DNA of 64,000 nucleotides from Mycolicibacter heraklionensis (GTDB lineage Bacteria > Actinomycetota > Actinomycetes > Mycobacteriales > Mycobacteriaceae), in contig NZ_LDPO01000001.1 of assembly GCF_001021505.1 (NCBI RefSeq), positions 186,001-250,000 on the forward strand. Direction: 5' to 3'. The notes beneath the pieces are model-generated. The model was given only the letters and a program-made list of their open reading frames with translations. It was not told the DNA's origin and did no database searches. The position numbers were made by a program, and so were the translations under genes. Shown in pieces: positions 56,970-64,000 of the stretch. Numbering within the stretch: position 1 is the stretch's first letter; each line of letters begins with the position of its first letter.

Positions 56970-58037
56970 GTGACAGGCGAATCTGACGGTGCCCGGAATC
57001 CCGACGTCCTGAATCCCGACGTCCTGGCCCACGTTGACAACGGTGTCGGTCTGCTGACACTCAACCGTCCGAAGGCGATCAACTCGCTGAACCTTCCGAT
57101 GGTGACCGCGATGACCGCGGCACTTTCTGCCTGGGCCGACGACCCGGCGGTGACGGCGGTGGTGCTCGCCGGGGCCGGCGAGCGCGGTCTGTGCGCCGGC
57201 GGCGACGTGGTCGCGATCTATCACAGCGCCAAAGCCGACGGCGCCGAAGCACGCCGGTTCTGGTACGACGAGTACCTGCTGAATGCGCAGATCGGCGGAT
57301 TCGGCAAGCCGTACGTGTCGTTGATGGACGGCATCGTGATGGGCGGCGGCGTCGGAGTCGGGGCGCACGCCAACACCCGGGTAGTCACCGACACCACCAA
57401 GATGGCCATGCCCGAGGTCGGTATCGGGTTCATCCCCGATGTCGGCGGCACCTACCTGCTCTCCCGCGCCCCCGGCCGGCTCGGCCTGCACGCGGCACTG
57501 ACCGGCGCACCGTTCTCCGGTCCGGATGCCATTGCGCTGGGTTTCGCCGACCACTACGTGCCGCACACGGCGTTGGAGGCCTTCACCGCGGCGATCATCG
57601 CCGACGGCGTGGACCGCGCCCTGGCGGCACACGCGATCGAGCCGCCGCCGAGTCAGCTTGCCGCACACCGTGACTGGATCGACGAGTGCTACTCACACGG
57701 CACCGTCGCCGAGATCGTGGACGCGCTGGCCGGCCACGCCAGCCCCGACGCCAACGCCGCCGCCGAACTGATCGGCACCCGCTCCCCGATCGCGTGCGCG
57801 GTGACGTTGGAGGCGGTACGTCGGGCCGGCCAGCTCGCCACCCTGCAAGACGTCCTGGTGCAGGAATTCCGGGTGTCGTGCGCGTCGCTGCGCTCGCATG
57901 ACCTGGTGGAGGGCATCCGCGCCCAGTTGGTCGACAAGGACCGCAACCCGCAGTGGTCGCCGGCCACGCTGGCCGAGGTGACCGCCGCCGACATCGAGTC
58001 GTACTTCGTTCCCGCCGAACCCGACCTGACCTTCTAA
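56970..58037 (+). CDS. echA9: Enoyl-CoA hydratase/3-hydroxyisobutyryl-CoA hydrolase family protein EchA9
   Basis: The 355-residue crotonase-fold protein resembles Rv1071c (345 residues). The oxyanion and acyl-CoA segments AGERGLCAGGDVV and MDGIVMGGGVGV are present. The C-terminal extension is typical of 3-hydroxyisobutyryl-CoA hydrolases of valine degradation. The GTG at 56970 is chosen to match MTGESD of the homologue; upstream in-frame codons carry no recognisable sequence. The echA8 start follows nine bases after the stop. Confidence 0.92.
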   Translation: MTGESDGARNPDVLNPDVLAHVDNGVGLLTLNRPKAINSLNLPMVTAMTAALSAWADDPAVTAVVLAGAGERGLCAGGDVVAIYHSAKADGAEARRFWYDEYLLNAQIGGFGKPYVSLMDGIVMGGGVGVGAHANTRVVTDTTKMAMPEVGIGFIPDVGGTYLLSRAPGRLGLHAALTGAPFSGPDAIALGFADHYVPHTALEAFTAAIIADGVDRALAAHAIEPPPSQLAAHRDWIDECYSHGTVAEIVDALAGHASPDANAAAELIGTRSPIACAVTLEAVRRAGQLATLQDVLVQEFRVSCASLRSHDLVEGIRAQLVDKDRNPQWSPATLAEVTAADIESYFVPAEPDLTF

Positions 58038-58046
58038 GGAGACACC

Positions 58047-58820
58047 ATGAGTTACGAAACCATCCTCGTCACCCGCGACGGCCGCGTCGGCACCATCACC
58101 CTGAACCGGCCGCAAGCGCTCAACGCCCTCAACAGCCAGGTGATGAACGAAGTCACCACCGCCGCAGCTGAATTTGACGCCGACCCCGGCATCGGGGCGA
58201 TCATCATCACCGGCAACGCCAAAGCGTTCGCCGCCGGCGCGGACATCAAGGAGATGGCCGAGAAGAGTTTCGCCGACGTGTTCGCCGCCGACTTCTTCGC
58301 GGCCTGGTCCAAACTGGCCGCGGTGCGCACCCCGACCATCGCCGCGGTGGCCGGGCACGCCCTGGGCGGCGGCTGCGAACTGGCGATGATGTGCGACCTG
58401 CTGATCGCCGCCGACACCGCCAAGTTCGGCCAGCCCGAGATCAAGCTGGGCGTGTTGCCCGGCATGGGCGGCTCCCAGCGCCTGACCCGGGCCATCGGCA
58501 AGGCCAAGGCGATGGACCTGATCCTGACCGGCCGCACCATCGACGCCGCCGAAGCCGAGCGGTCCGGCCTGGTGTCGCGCGTGGTGCCGGCCGACGACCT
58601 GCTCGCCGAGGCCGGCAAGGTCGCCGCCACCATCGCCGGGATGAGCCTGTCGGCCGCCCGGATGGCCAAGGAAGCGGTCAACCGGGCCTTCGAATCCACC
58701 CTGGCCGAAGGCCTGCTCTACGAGCGCCGGCTGTTCCACTCGGCGTTCGCCACCGAAGACCAAACCGAAGGCATGACCGCCTTCACCGAGAAGCGCGCAC
58801 CGAATTTCACCCACCGCTGA
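58047..58820 (+). CDS. echA8: Enoyl-CoA hydratase EchA8
   Basis: The 257-residue crotonase equals Rv1070c in length. The family signature [21 protein letters not shown] is present (split here: [12 protein letters not shown]), with Glu residues for hydration in the following helix ([12 protein letters not shown]). It hydrates trans-2-enoyl-CoA in beta-oxidation. The ribosome-binding site AAGGAG lies before the ATG. It forms an operon with echA9 and perhaps the Rv1069c-like gene 26 bases downstream. A short direct repeat (CCGCTGAGTAGA twice) covers its stop region. Confidence 0.94.
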   Translation: MSYETILVTRDGRVGTITLNRPQALNALNSQVMNEVTTAAAEFDADPGIGAIIITGNAKAFAAGADIKEMAEKSFADVFAADFFAAWSKLAAVRTPTIAAVAGHALGGGCELAMMCDLLIAADTAKFGQPEIKLGVLPGMGGSQRLTRAIGKAKAMDLILTGRTIDAAEAERSGLVSRVVPADDLLAEAGKVAATIAGMSLSAARMAKEAVNRAFESTLAEGLLYERRLFHSAFATEDQTEGMTAFTEKRAPNFTHR

Positions 58821-58846
58821 GTAGACCCGCCGCTGAGTAGATCCCG

Positions 58847-60547
58847 ATGAGCGCGACAGCCACCGACACCGCCACCGCGGAAGCGACCGTGGAACCGACC
58901 GCGCGCCCACCGTGGTGGGTCCGGCACTACACGTTCACCGGCACCGCGGTGGGCCTGGTGTTCCTGTGGCTGTCGCTGACGCCGTCGCTGCTGCCGCGCG
59001 GACCGCTGTTCCAGGGTTTGGTCAGCGGCGGCTCGGGCGCCATCGGCTATGCCCTGGGGGTGTTCAGCGTCTGGCTGGTGCGCTACATGCGCTCCAAGGA
59101 CACCAGCCCGCCGGCCCCGCCGTGGGCCTGGCGAGTGCTCATTCCCGCCGCGGTGATCATCCATCTCTGGGTGGTGTGGACGATCCACGGCTGGCAGGAC
59201 CAGATGCGCGACTTGATGGGTGTGCCGCGGCTGACTTGGTACAACTACCCCCAAGCCGGTGCGATAGCGGTGGTCACACTGTTCGTCCTGGTCGAGGTCG
59301 GCCAACTGATCAGGATGCTGATCAACTTTCTGATGCGCCAGCTCGAAAGGGTTGCCCCGCCGCGGGTTTCGGCGGTGGTCGCGGTGGCGTTGCTGGTGGC
59401 CCTGTTTGTGGCGGTGCTCAACGGCGTGGTGCTCAAGACCGCGATGCACGTCATGAACAGCACCTTCGCCGCGGTCAACGAGGAGACCAGCCCCGACCGG
59501 GCCGCCCCGTCGACCCGGCTGCGCTCCGGCGGGCCGGAGTCGCTGGCCTCCTGGGCGTCGCTGGGCCATCAGGGGCGCATCTTCATCGCCGGTGGACCGA
59601 CCGTCGAGCAACTCAGCGCATTCAACGGCACACCGGCCACCGAGCCAATCCGCGCCTACGCCGGCCTGAATTCCGCCGACGGGATCAAGGCGACCGCTGA
59701 GCTGGCCGCGGCCGAATTGGCCCGTACCGGCGGACTGAGCCGCGCGGTGGTGGCGGTGGCCACCACGACCGGCACCGGCTGGATCAACGAGGCGGAGGCC
59801 TCGGCCCTGGAGTACATGTTCAACGGCGACACCGCGATCGTGAGCATGCAGTATTCGTTCCTGCCCAGCTGGTTGTCGTTCCTGGTCGACAAGGAGAACG
59901 CTCGCCAGGCCGGCCAGGCCCTGTTCGAAGCCGTCGACAAACAGGTGCGGGCCCTGCCAGAGTCCAAGCGCCCCAAACTGGTGGTGTTCGGCGAAAGTCT
60001 CGGCTCGTTCGGTGGCGAAGCCTCCTTCATGAGCCTTAACAACGTGCTGGCGCGTACCGACGGTGCGTTGTTCTCCGGGCCGACGTTTCAGAACACCATC
60101 TGGACCGACCTGACCATCAACCGCGATCCCGGTTCCCCGCAATGGCTGCCGATCTACCACGACGGCCACGCGGTGCGGTTCGTCGCTCGCTCGGCTGACC
60201 TGGCGCGCCCCGAAGGCCCTTGGGGTGCACCGGATACACCGCGAGTGGTGTATCTACAGCACGCCTCCGACCCGATCGCCTGGTGGCATCCGTCATTGCT
60301 GTACCACAAGCCGGACTGGTTGAGAGAGCCACGCGGCTACGACGTGCTGCCGCAGGTGCACTGGACCCCGATTGTGACGTTCCTGCAGGTCTCCGCCGAC
60401 ATGGCGGTGGCGGTCGACGTGCCCGACGGCCACGGCCACAGCTACGTCGCCGATGCCGCCAATGCGTGGGCGGCGATCCTACATCCAGCGGCGTGGACCC
60501 CGGAGAAAACTGAACGACTCCGCCCCCTGCTGCACTCCAACGCTTAG
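58847..60547 (+). CDS. Membrane alpha/beta-hydrolase (Rv1069c-like)
   Basis: The 566-residue protein has an N-terminal membrane domain with about four to five helices (up to residue 205) followed by an Abhydrolase_9-type domain (PF10081-like). The nucleophile elbow is VFGESLGSFGGEA (about 385). The catalytic His probably sits in the C-terminal VPDGHGHSYV segment. The family is widespread in actinobacteria without assigned substrate. It overlaps the rhodanese gene on the opposite strand by 69 bases. Confidence 0.87.
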   Translation: MSATATDTATAEATVEPTARPPWWVRHYTFTGTAVGLVFLWLSLTPSLLPRGPLFQGLVSGGSGAIGYALGVFSVWLVRYMRSKDTSPPAPPWAWRVLIPAAVIIHLWVVWTIHGWQDQMRDLMGVPRLTWYNYPQAGAIAVVTLFVLVEVGQLIRMLINFLMRQLERVAPPRVSAVVAVALLVALFVAVLNGVVLKTAMHVMNSTFAAVNEETSPDRAAPSTRLRSGGPESLASWASLGHQGRIFIAGGPTVEQLSAFNGTPATEPIRAYAGLNSADGIKATAELAAAELARTGGLSRAVVAVATTTGTGWINEAEASALEYMFNGDTAIVSMQYSFLPSWLSFLVDKENARQAGQALFEAVDKQVRALPESKRPKLVVFGESLGSFGGEASFMSLNNVLARTDGALFSGPTFQNTIWTDLTINRDPGSPQWLPIYHDGHAVRFVARSADLARPEGPWGAPDTPRVVYLQHASDPIAWWHPSLLYHKPDWLREPRGYDVLPQVHWTPIVTFLQVSADMAVAVDVPDGHGHSYVADAANAWAAILHPAAWTPEKTERLRPLLHSNA

Positions 60548-60955
60548 TGCGGCAAGCGGGGCCGGCTCCACCAGCTCCCCGACGGCGGCCAGGGCCTGAT
60601 AGCCGCCGATGACGTCGGTGGCGCGGTGCAGCCCCAAGTCCTGCAACGCGGCCGCGGCCAGGCTCGAGGTGTAGCCCTGCGAGCACAGAATGATCCACTG
60701 CACGTCGTCGTCGACCGCCTGTGGCAGCCGGGCATCGCTGGTCGGGTCGCAGCGCCACTCCAGCACGTTGCGTTCGATCACCAGCGCGCCGGGCACCTCG
60801 CCCTCCGCCGCGCGTTGGGCCGCGGGCCGGATGTCGACCAGGTATGCGCCATCGCGCAGTGCCTCAGGGACCTCATCAGCGGTCAGCCGGCGCAGCTTGG
60901 CCCGAGCCGATTCGAGCATATGGTCGATGCGGCTGGTGACGTGGGTTGTGGTCAT
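60479..60955 (-). CDS. Rhodanese-domain protein (Rv1066-like)
   Basis: The 158-residue single rhodanese domain has the active-site Cys in CSQGYTS (about residue 92), and DIRPAAQR earlier as the structural motif. It transfers sulfane sulfur from a donor such as thiosulfate or persulfide. The ATG overlaps the cysteine dioxygenase stop (ATGA), as for Rv1065/Rv1066, so the two act together in cysteine/sulfur catabolism. The last 23 residues are encoded in the region overlapping the convergent hydrolase gene. Confidence 0.88.
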   Translation of the reverse strand: MTTTHVTSRIDHMLESARAKLRRLTADEVPEALRDGAYLVDIRPAAQRAAEGEVPGALVIERNVLEWRCDPTSDARLPQAVDDDVQWIILCSQGYTSSLAAAALQDLGLHRATDVIGGYQALAAVGELVEPAPLAALSVGVQQGAESFSFLRGPRRWM

Positions 60956-61506
60956 GACGCCTCCGGATGTTGGGTGAGTTCGGTGCGCTGCCTACGCAAA
61001 GTATGGTCCTGCGCGACGTCGTAGTAGGACATTTCCGCCAGTGGCGGCGAGTAGGCATGCACGCTCAGCGTGGGGGTCGGCAGCTGGACCGGCTCAGACC
61101 CAGTGGTCGGGGGCGCCCAGACGACATCATGCACCCAGCCCCGGGTGAACGCGGCCTGGTCTCCGGCGTCGAGCCGTCGTTGCGCCAACTGGCGACCATC
61201 CCAATGGAATTCATCCAGCGAGCCGGACAGCACCGTCAGCGCGCCGAGCGAGTCGCCGTGGTCGTGCAGTTCGGTGGCATGCCCCGGCACCCAGCTGATC
61301 AGCCAGATGTCGAGCCGCTCGTCGCCGTGGATTCGGGCGAACCAGCGCTGGTCCTCGGGAAGCCCCGATGCGGGCAGCAAGTGGTTGTAGCGGCCTTGCA
61401 GCACCGCGTCGGCGGCCAGGTCGGTGGTCTGTAAGAGGTCGGGCAGGCGCAGCGAGCGTGGCCGGGCGGCCGGGCGCCGCAGCGCGATGGGATCAGCGAT
61501 AACCAT
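60952..61506 (-). CDS. Cysteine dioxygenase (Rv1065-like)
   Basis: The 184-residue cupin oxidises cysteine to cysteine sulfinate with non-heme iron. The iron-ligating His residues appear in ELHDHGDSLGAL and in GWVHDVVW. It starts at ATG 61506 with GGAG (61515-61518) eight bases upstream. A polycysteine short ORF lies 55 bases upstream, which suggests control by cysteine supply. It forms a coupled pair with the rhodanese gene. Confidence 0.92.
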   Translation of the reverse strand: MVIADPIALRRPAARPRSLRLPDLLQTTDLAADAVLQGRYNHLLPASGLPEDQRWFARIHGDERLDIWLISWVPGHATELHDHGDSLGALTVLSGSLDEFHWDGRQLAQRRLDAGDQAAFTRGWVHDVVWAPPTTGSEPVQLPTPTLSVHAYSPPLAEMSYYDVAQDHTLRRQRTELTQHPEAS

Positions 61507-61561
61507 GTTGAAAACTCCAGAGCGGATGGGGTGGATTCAGGAAAGGGGTCGGCGGCAGCGT

Positions 61562-61606
61562 TCAGCTGCGGCAACAACAACCCTGGAATCCGACGTGCTC
61601 CATCAC
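61562..61606 (-). CDS. Leaderless polycysteine short ORF (attenuator) of the cysteine dioxygenase operon
   Basis: The 14-residue peptide starting at GTG reads MMEHVGFQGCCCRS, with three consecutive Cys codons near the end. The -10 hexamer TAGCAT is followed by seven bases and GTG, the leaderless layout. An ATG three codons upstream (61615) is in frame but overlaps the -10. Polycysteine leaderless ORFs in mycobacteria are known to sense cysteine and attenuate downstream genes. This one precedes a cysteine-degrading enzyme by 55 bases. Confidence 0.75.
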   Translation of the reverse strand: MMEHVGFQGCCCRS

Positions 61607-61613
61607 AACGGCC

Positions 61614-61619
61614 ATGCTA
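61614..61619 (-). promoter_or_regulatory. Predicted -10 hexamer of the polycysteine leader
   Basis: TAGCAT on the minus strand fits TANNNT. It is seven bases before the GTG of the short ORF. No obvious -35 is needed or seen. Confidence 0.55.
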
Positions 61620-61774
61620 TGCGGGTGCGACGCCCGACGCGCCGGCCGGTCACTCGCCGGAGCGGGAATTCCGGCGTCCCGGCGCGGCAATACCCACTTT
61701 GACCTGCTCGTTCCCGACGGTACTACGGTTGTAATCGCAATGACGGAAAGAACCGGCGCGGCATTGCCCGCAAA

Positions 61775-62839
61775 ATGGTGGACATGACCTCTGCTGCGGA
61801 ACCCCGCGCGGCCCGGGCACCCCGGGTGGCCCTGGTGCTGGGCAGTGGCGGCGCGCGCGGCTACGCCCACATCGGGGTGATCGCCGAGCTTCGCGACCGC
61901 GGCTACGACATCGTCGGGATCTCCGGATCGTCGATGGGTGCACTGGTGGGCGGGCTGCAGGCTGCCGGTCGGCTCGACGACTTCGCCGAGTGGGCCAAGT
62001 CGCTGACCCAGGGCGCGGTACTGCGCCTGCTGGATCCGTCGTTCACCGCGGCGGGCGTGCTGCGGGCGGAGAAGATTCTCGATGTCGTCCGCGACATCTT
62101 GGGCGATATCGATATTGAAGAGCTGCCGATTCCCTATACCGCGGTGGCGACCGATCTGATCGCGGGCCGGTCGGTGTGGTTGCAGCGCGGCCCGGTCGAT
62201 ACCGCCATCCGCGCCTCGATCGCCATCCCCGGGGTGATCGCACCGCATGTGGTCGACGGACGCCTGCTCGCCGACGGCGGCATCCTCGACCCGCTGCCGA
62301 TGGCCCCGTTGAGCTCCGTCAACGCCGACCTGACGCTGGCAGTAAGCCTCAACGGCGGCGACCCCACGGCCGCCGGCCCGGCGGCCGAAGACTCCGAGCG
62401 GGGCGCGCCGGCCGGTCGATTGAATCGCATGTGGCGCAGTACGTCTGCGCTGCTGGACACCAGCGGGGCGCGATCCCTGCTGGACCGGCCGACGGCCCGA
62501 GCGATCCTGGACCGGTTCAGCGGTGGGGAGTCCGAACCCGGCGGTTCAGCGAGTCTCGACGCAGGAGAGGCGAAGCTGGGACCGCCGCATGGGCCCGGCG
62601 AGGACGAGGACTTCGCGCCCGAGGTGCCCAAACTCGGCAGTTTCGAGGTGATGAACCGGACCATCGACATTGCCCAGGCGGCGCTGGCCCGCCATCAGCT
62701 GGCGTCGCACCCGCCCGATCTGCTCATCGAAGTGCCTCGCGTCGCCTGCCGCAGCCTGGACTTCCACCGCGCCGCCGAGTTGGTCGACGTGGGCCGGGAA
62801 CTCGCCGCCCGCGCCCTCGACGCGGCGAAATCGCTTTAG
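61775..62839 (+). CDS. Patatin-like phospholipase (Rv1063c-like)
   Basis: The 354-residue patatin has the oxyanion GSGGARGYAHIG near residue 26, the nucleophile in GISGSSMGAL (about 45) and the catalytic Asp in LLADGGILD (about 165). Acts on acyl esters of lipids, cytoplasmic side. Residues around 256-271 (GGSASLDAGEAKLGPP) are encoded by copy 3 of the 48-bp repeat, a clear insertion. The ATG at 61775 has no strong SD. Convergent with the next patatin, four bases apart. Confidence 0.9.
   Translation: MVDMTSAAEPRAARAPRVALVLGSGGARGYAHIGVIAELRDRGYDIVGISGSSMGALVGGLQAAGRLDDFAEWAKSLTQGAVLRLLDPSFTAAGVLRAEKILDVVRDILGDIDIEELPIPYTAVATDLIAGRSVWLQRGPVDTAIRASIAIPGVIAPHVVDGRLLADGGILDPLPMAPLSSVNADLTLAVSLNGGDPTAAGPAAEDSERGAPAGRLNRMWRSTSALLDTSGARSLLDRPTARAILDRFSGGESEPGGSASLDAGEAKLGPPHGPGEDEDFAPEVPKLGSFEVMNRTIDIAQAALARHQLASHPPDLLIEVPRVACRSLDFHRAAELVDVGRELAARALDAAKSL
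62540..62587 (+). repeat. 48-bp in-frame dispersed repeat, copy 3
   Basis: On the plus strand the unit starts GGCGGTTCAGCGAGTCTC and ends GGGACCGCCG. It is read in frame in the patatin as GGSASLDAGEAKLGPP. GAACCC precedes it, as in copy 1. About 44 of 48 bases agree with copy 2. Confidence 0.85.
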
Positions 62840-62843
62840 CGCT

Positions 62844-63680
62844 CTAGCCTTCGGCCACGAACTCGGCGATGGCGCCGGCCTGCCGTCGGCCCTGTTCGCG
62901 TCCGGCCTGCGCCGCCGGCAACCGGCACGCCGGGTCGAGCGGATTGCCGCCGAAGGCACGTAGCGCGTCATCGTCGGCCAGGACCGCGCACACTCGACCG
63001 TCGAACGCCGCGATCTCCCCGTCGACGCCGCCACCGGTGGGCACCAGCAGCACGGCCTCGTCGCAATCGGCGGCGACATCGAGGTTGATCGTGCTGCGCA
63101 CGCCGCCATCCATGTAGCGGTGGGTGCCGATCACCACCGGAGGCCACGCACCGGGTACCGCGCAACTGGCCGCGACGGCGTCGATGAGCTCCACCCCGGA
63201 GTCGCGGTCGAAGACCGTCAGCTCCCCGGTGTCGATGTCGATCGCGGTGATCCGCAGCGTGCGATCCGGCCAGTCGTGTGAGGGCAGACGGGCGGCGATG
63301 ATGCCCCGCCGCACCGGTGCGGCAACCGTCTGCGCCGCCAGGGCAACCGCGCCGATACCTTGCAGCTTCTGCGCGGTGGTGGTGTCGGGCTCGGTGATCG
63401 CCGCCATGAACAGGTCGGTCAACGCATCGGCACCGACACCGGGATCGATCTCCGACGAGGTCTCGGCCACCTGCCGGGCGAACAACTCCGCCAGCCCCAG
63501 CCCGCTGCCGATCTGGGCGGCCACCGCCGACCCGGCCGATGTCCCCACCAGCACCGCGGATTCGAGCAGTTCCCGCGCGGTGTCGGGCGACTCGTCGGCG
63601 ATGCCGCACAGCACACCGGTCTCCCAGGCGATGCCGGCTACCCCGCCACCGCCGAGCACCAGGGCGCGTTTGACTGTCAT
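62844..63680 (-). CDS. Patatin-like phospholipase (Rv1062-like)
   Basis: The 278-residue patatin has the glycine-rich LGGGGVAGIAWETG, the nucleophile in LVGTSAGSAVA (about 49), and the Asp in YMDGGVRS (about 190). It differs from the neighbouring patatin in size and motifs, and corresponds to Rv1062. Its ATG overlaps the stop of the amidotransferase gene (ATGA), so they are co-translated. Confidence 0.9.
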   Translation of the reverse strand: MTVKRALVLGGGGVAGIAWETGVLCGIADESPDTARELLESAVLVGTSAGSAVAAQIGSGLGLAELFARQVAETSSEIDPGVGADALTDLFMAAITEPDTTTAQKLQGIGAVALAAQTVAAPVRRGIIAARLPSHDWPDRTLRITAIDIDTGELTVFDRDSGVELIDAVAASCAVPGAWPPVVIGTHRYMDGGVRSTINLDVAADCDEAVLLVPTGGGVDGEIAAFDGRVCAVLADDDALRAFGGNPLDPACRLPAAQAGREQGRRQAGAIAEFVAEG

Positions 63681-64000
63681 GTCATTCCTTTCCAGGGGTG
63701 TTGAGCCTCCTGGGCAGCGGCGGTCAGATCGTCCCGGCGCAGTTGCCGGGCAGGAGAATCGGGGAAAGCCAACTCGCCGGTGATGGTCAGCTCGGCGTCG
63801 ACGTGAACCAGTTCCCCCGGGTCGATCAACCGCCAGCGCGAATCGGCGTCCATCGGTTCGGTGGCGAACACCACCGCCGGACGGCCCCGCAACTGCTCGG
63901 AGTGCGCCCGGATCCGCGGGGTCTGCAGGTCCAGTCCCGCCGGCGCGGCTCCGTCGCGGCGGTCCAGCAGGTACAGCTCGTGGGTGTCGGGGTAGCGCAG
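63677..64000 (-). CDS. Class II glutamine amidotransferase-like protein, C-terminal part (Rv1061-like)
   Basis: The frame is open to the window end, so the N-terminus with the catalytic Cys2 is missing. The visible 107 residues contain RYPDTHELYLLDRR, the IRAHSEQLRG segment and VVFATEPMDADSRWRLIDPGE, typical of YafJ/EgtC-type amidotransferases. The stop overlaps the patatin start by four bases. Substrate is unknown. Confidence 0.8.
   Translation of the reverse strand: MRYPDTHELYLLDRRDGAAPAGLDLQTPRIRAHSEQLRGRPAVVFATEPMDADSRWRLIDPGELVHVDAELTITGELAFPDSPARQLRRDDLTAAAQEAQHPWKGMT

Noticed and set aside
58812..58843. Direct repeat CCGCTGAGTAGA after echA8
   Set aside because: Only two short copies; probably a small tandem duplication without function.
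58718..60169. 483-residue open frame on the minus strand
   Set aside because: Antisense of the Rv1069c-like gene, with no ribosome-binding site or recognisable domain.

Overview
The window is chromosomal DNA of a mycobacterium in the broad sense. The evidence is a PPE protein, a PE-PPE-domain hydrolase, mycothiol S-conjugate amidase, an acyl-ACP desaturase of the DesA2 type, several giant AAA/TPR/LuxR regulators, high GC, and a gene order that I recognise as that of Mycobacterium tuberculosis Rv1061 to Rv1101c in inverted orientation. I cannot name the species from sequence alone. No tRNA, rRNA, CRISPR array, integrase or insertion sequence was seen.

Bases 1 to about 15.7 kb are accessory. 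They hold the 3' end of a TPR regulator, a secreted PE-PPE-domain hydrolase, a LolCD/MacB-like ABC exporter preceded by a coupled 61-residue protein, a cytochrome P450 with an HxxxD (BAHD/PapA-like) acyltransferase, a secreted 178-residue protein with a coupled small partner, and a coupled pair of large regulators (LuxR-type ATPase plus adenylate-cyclase-like ATPase). Four promoters in this stretch share a palindromic element (CAGTG-N6-TACTG) and a second box 24 to 25 bases downstream. This suggests one regulon and one pathway, possibly making and exporting a hydroxylated, acylated lipid.

Bases 15.8 to 23.3 kb carry an epimerase, an AI-2E family transporter (Rv1101c-like), a decayed PknD-type NHL remnant, a small secreted protein, a second LuxR-type ATPase regulator and a FAD monooxygenase.

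Bases 23.3 to 64 kb are mostly the conserved Rv1100-to-Rv1061 core: DUF4245, glpX, fum, deacetylase, phoH2, desA2, glyA, coaA, Z-prenyl synthase, hemolysin III, DUF255 thioredoxin protein, Rv1083, mca, Rv1081c, greA, metB, pra-like, cbs, lipU, Rv1075c, fadA3, DUF559 (Rv1073), Bax-inhibitor-like, echA9, echA8, Rv1069c, rhodanese, cysteine dioxygenase, and two patatins plus a class II amidotransferase. Local insertions relative to that order are an MFS/TetR/MpaB-oxygenase block, a proline-rich and membrane-protein block before the Z-prenyl synthase, and a pstS-PPE-DUF732 block.

Three small-scale structures stand out in the core. A 48-bp repeat is inserted in frame in three unrelated genes. A 61-bp palindrome family (three copies) has two members flanking the DUF559 gene. 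A leaderless polycysteine short ORF sits in front of cysteine dioxygenase.
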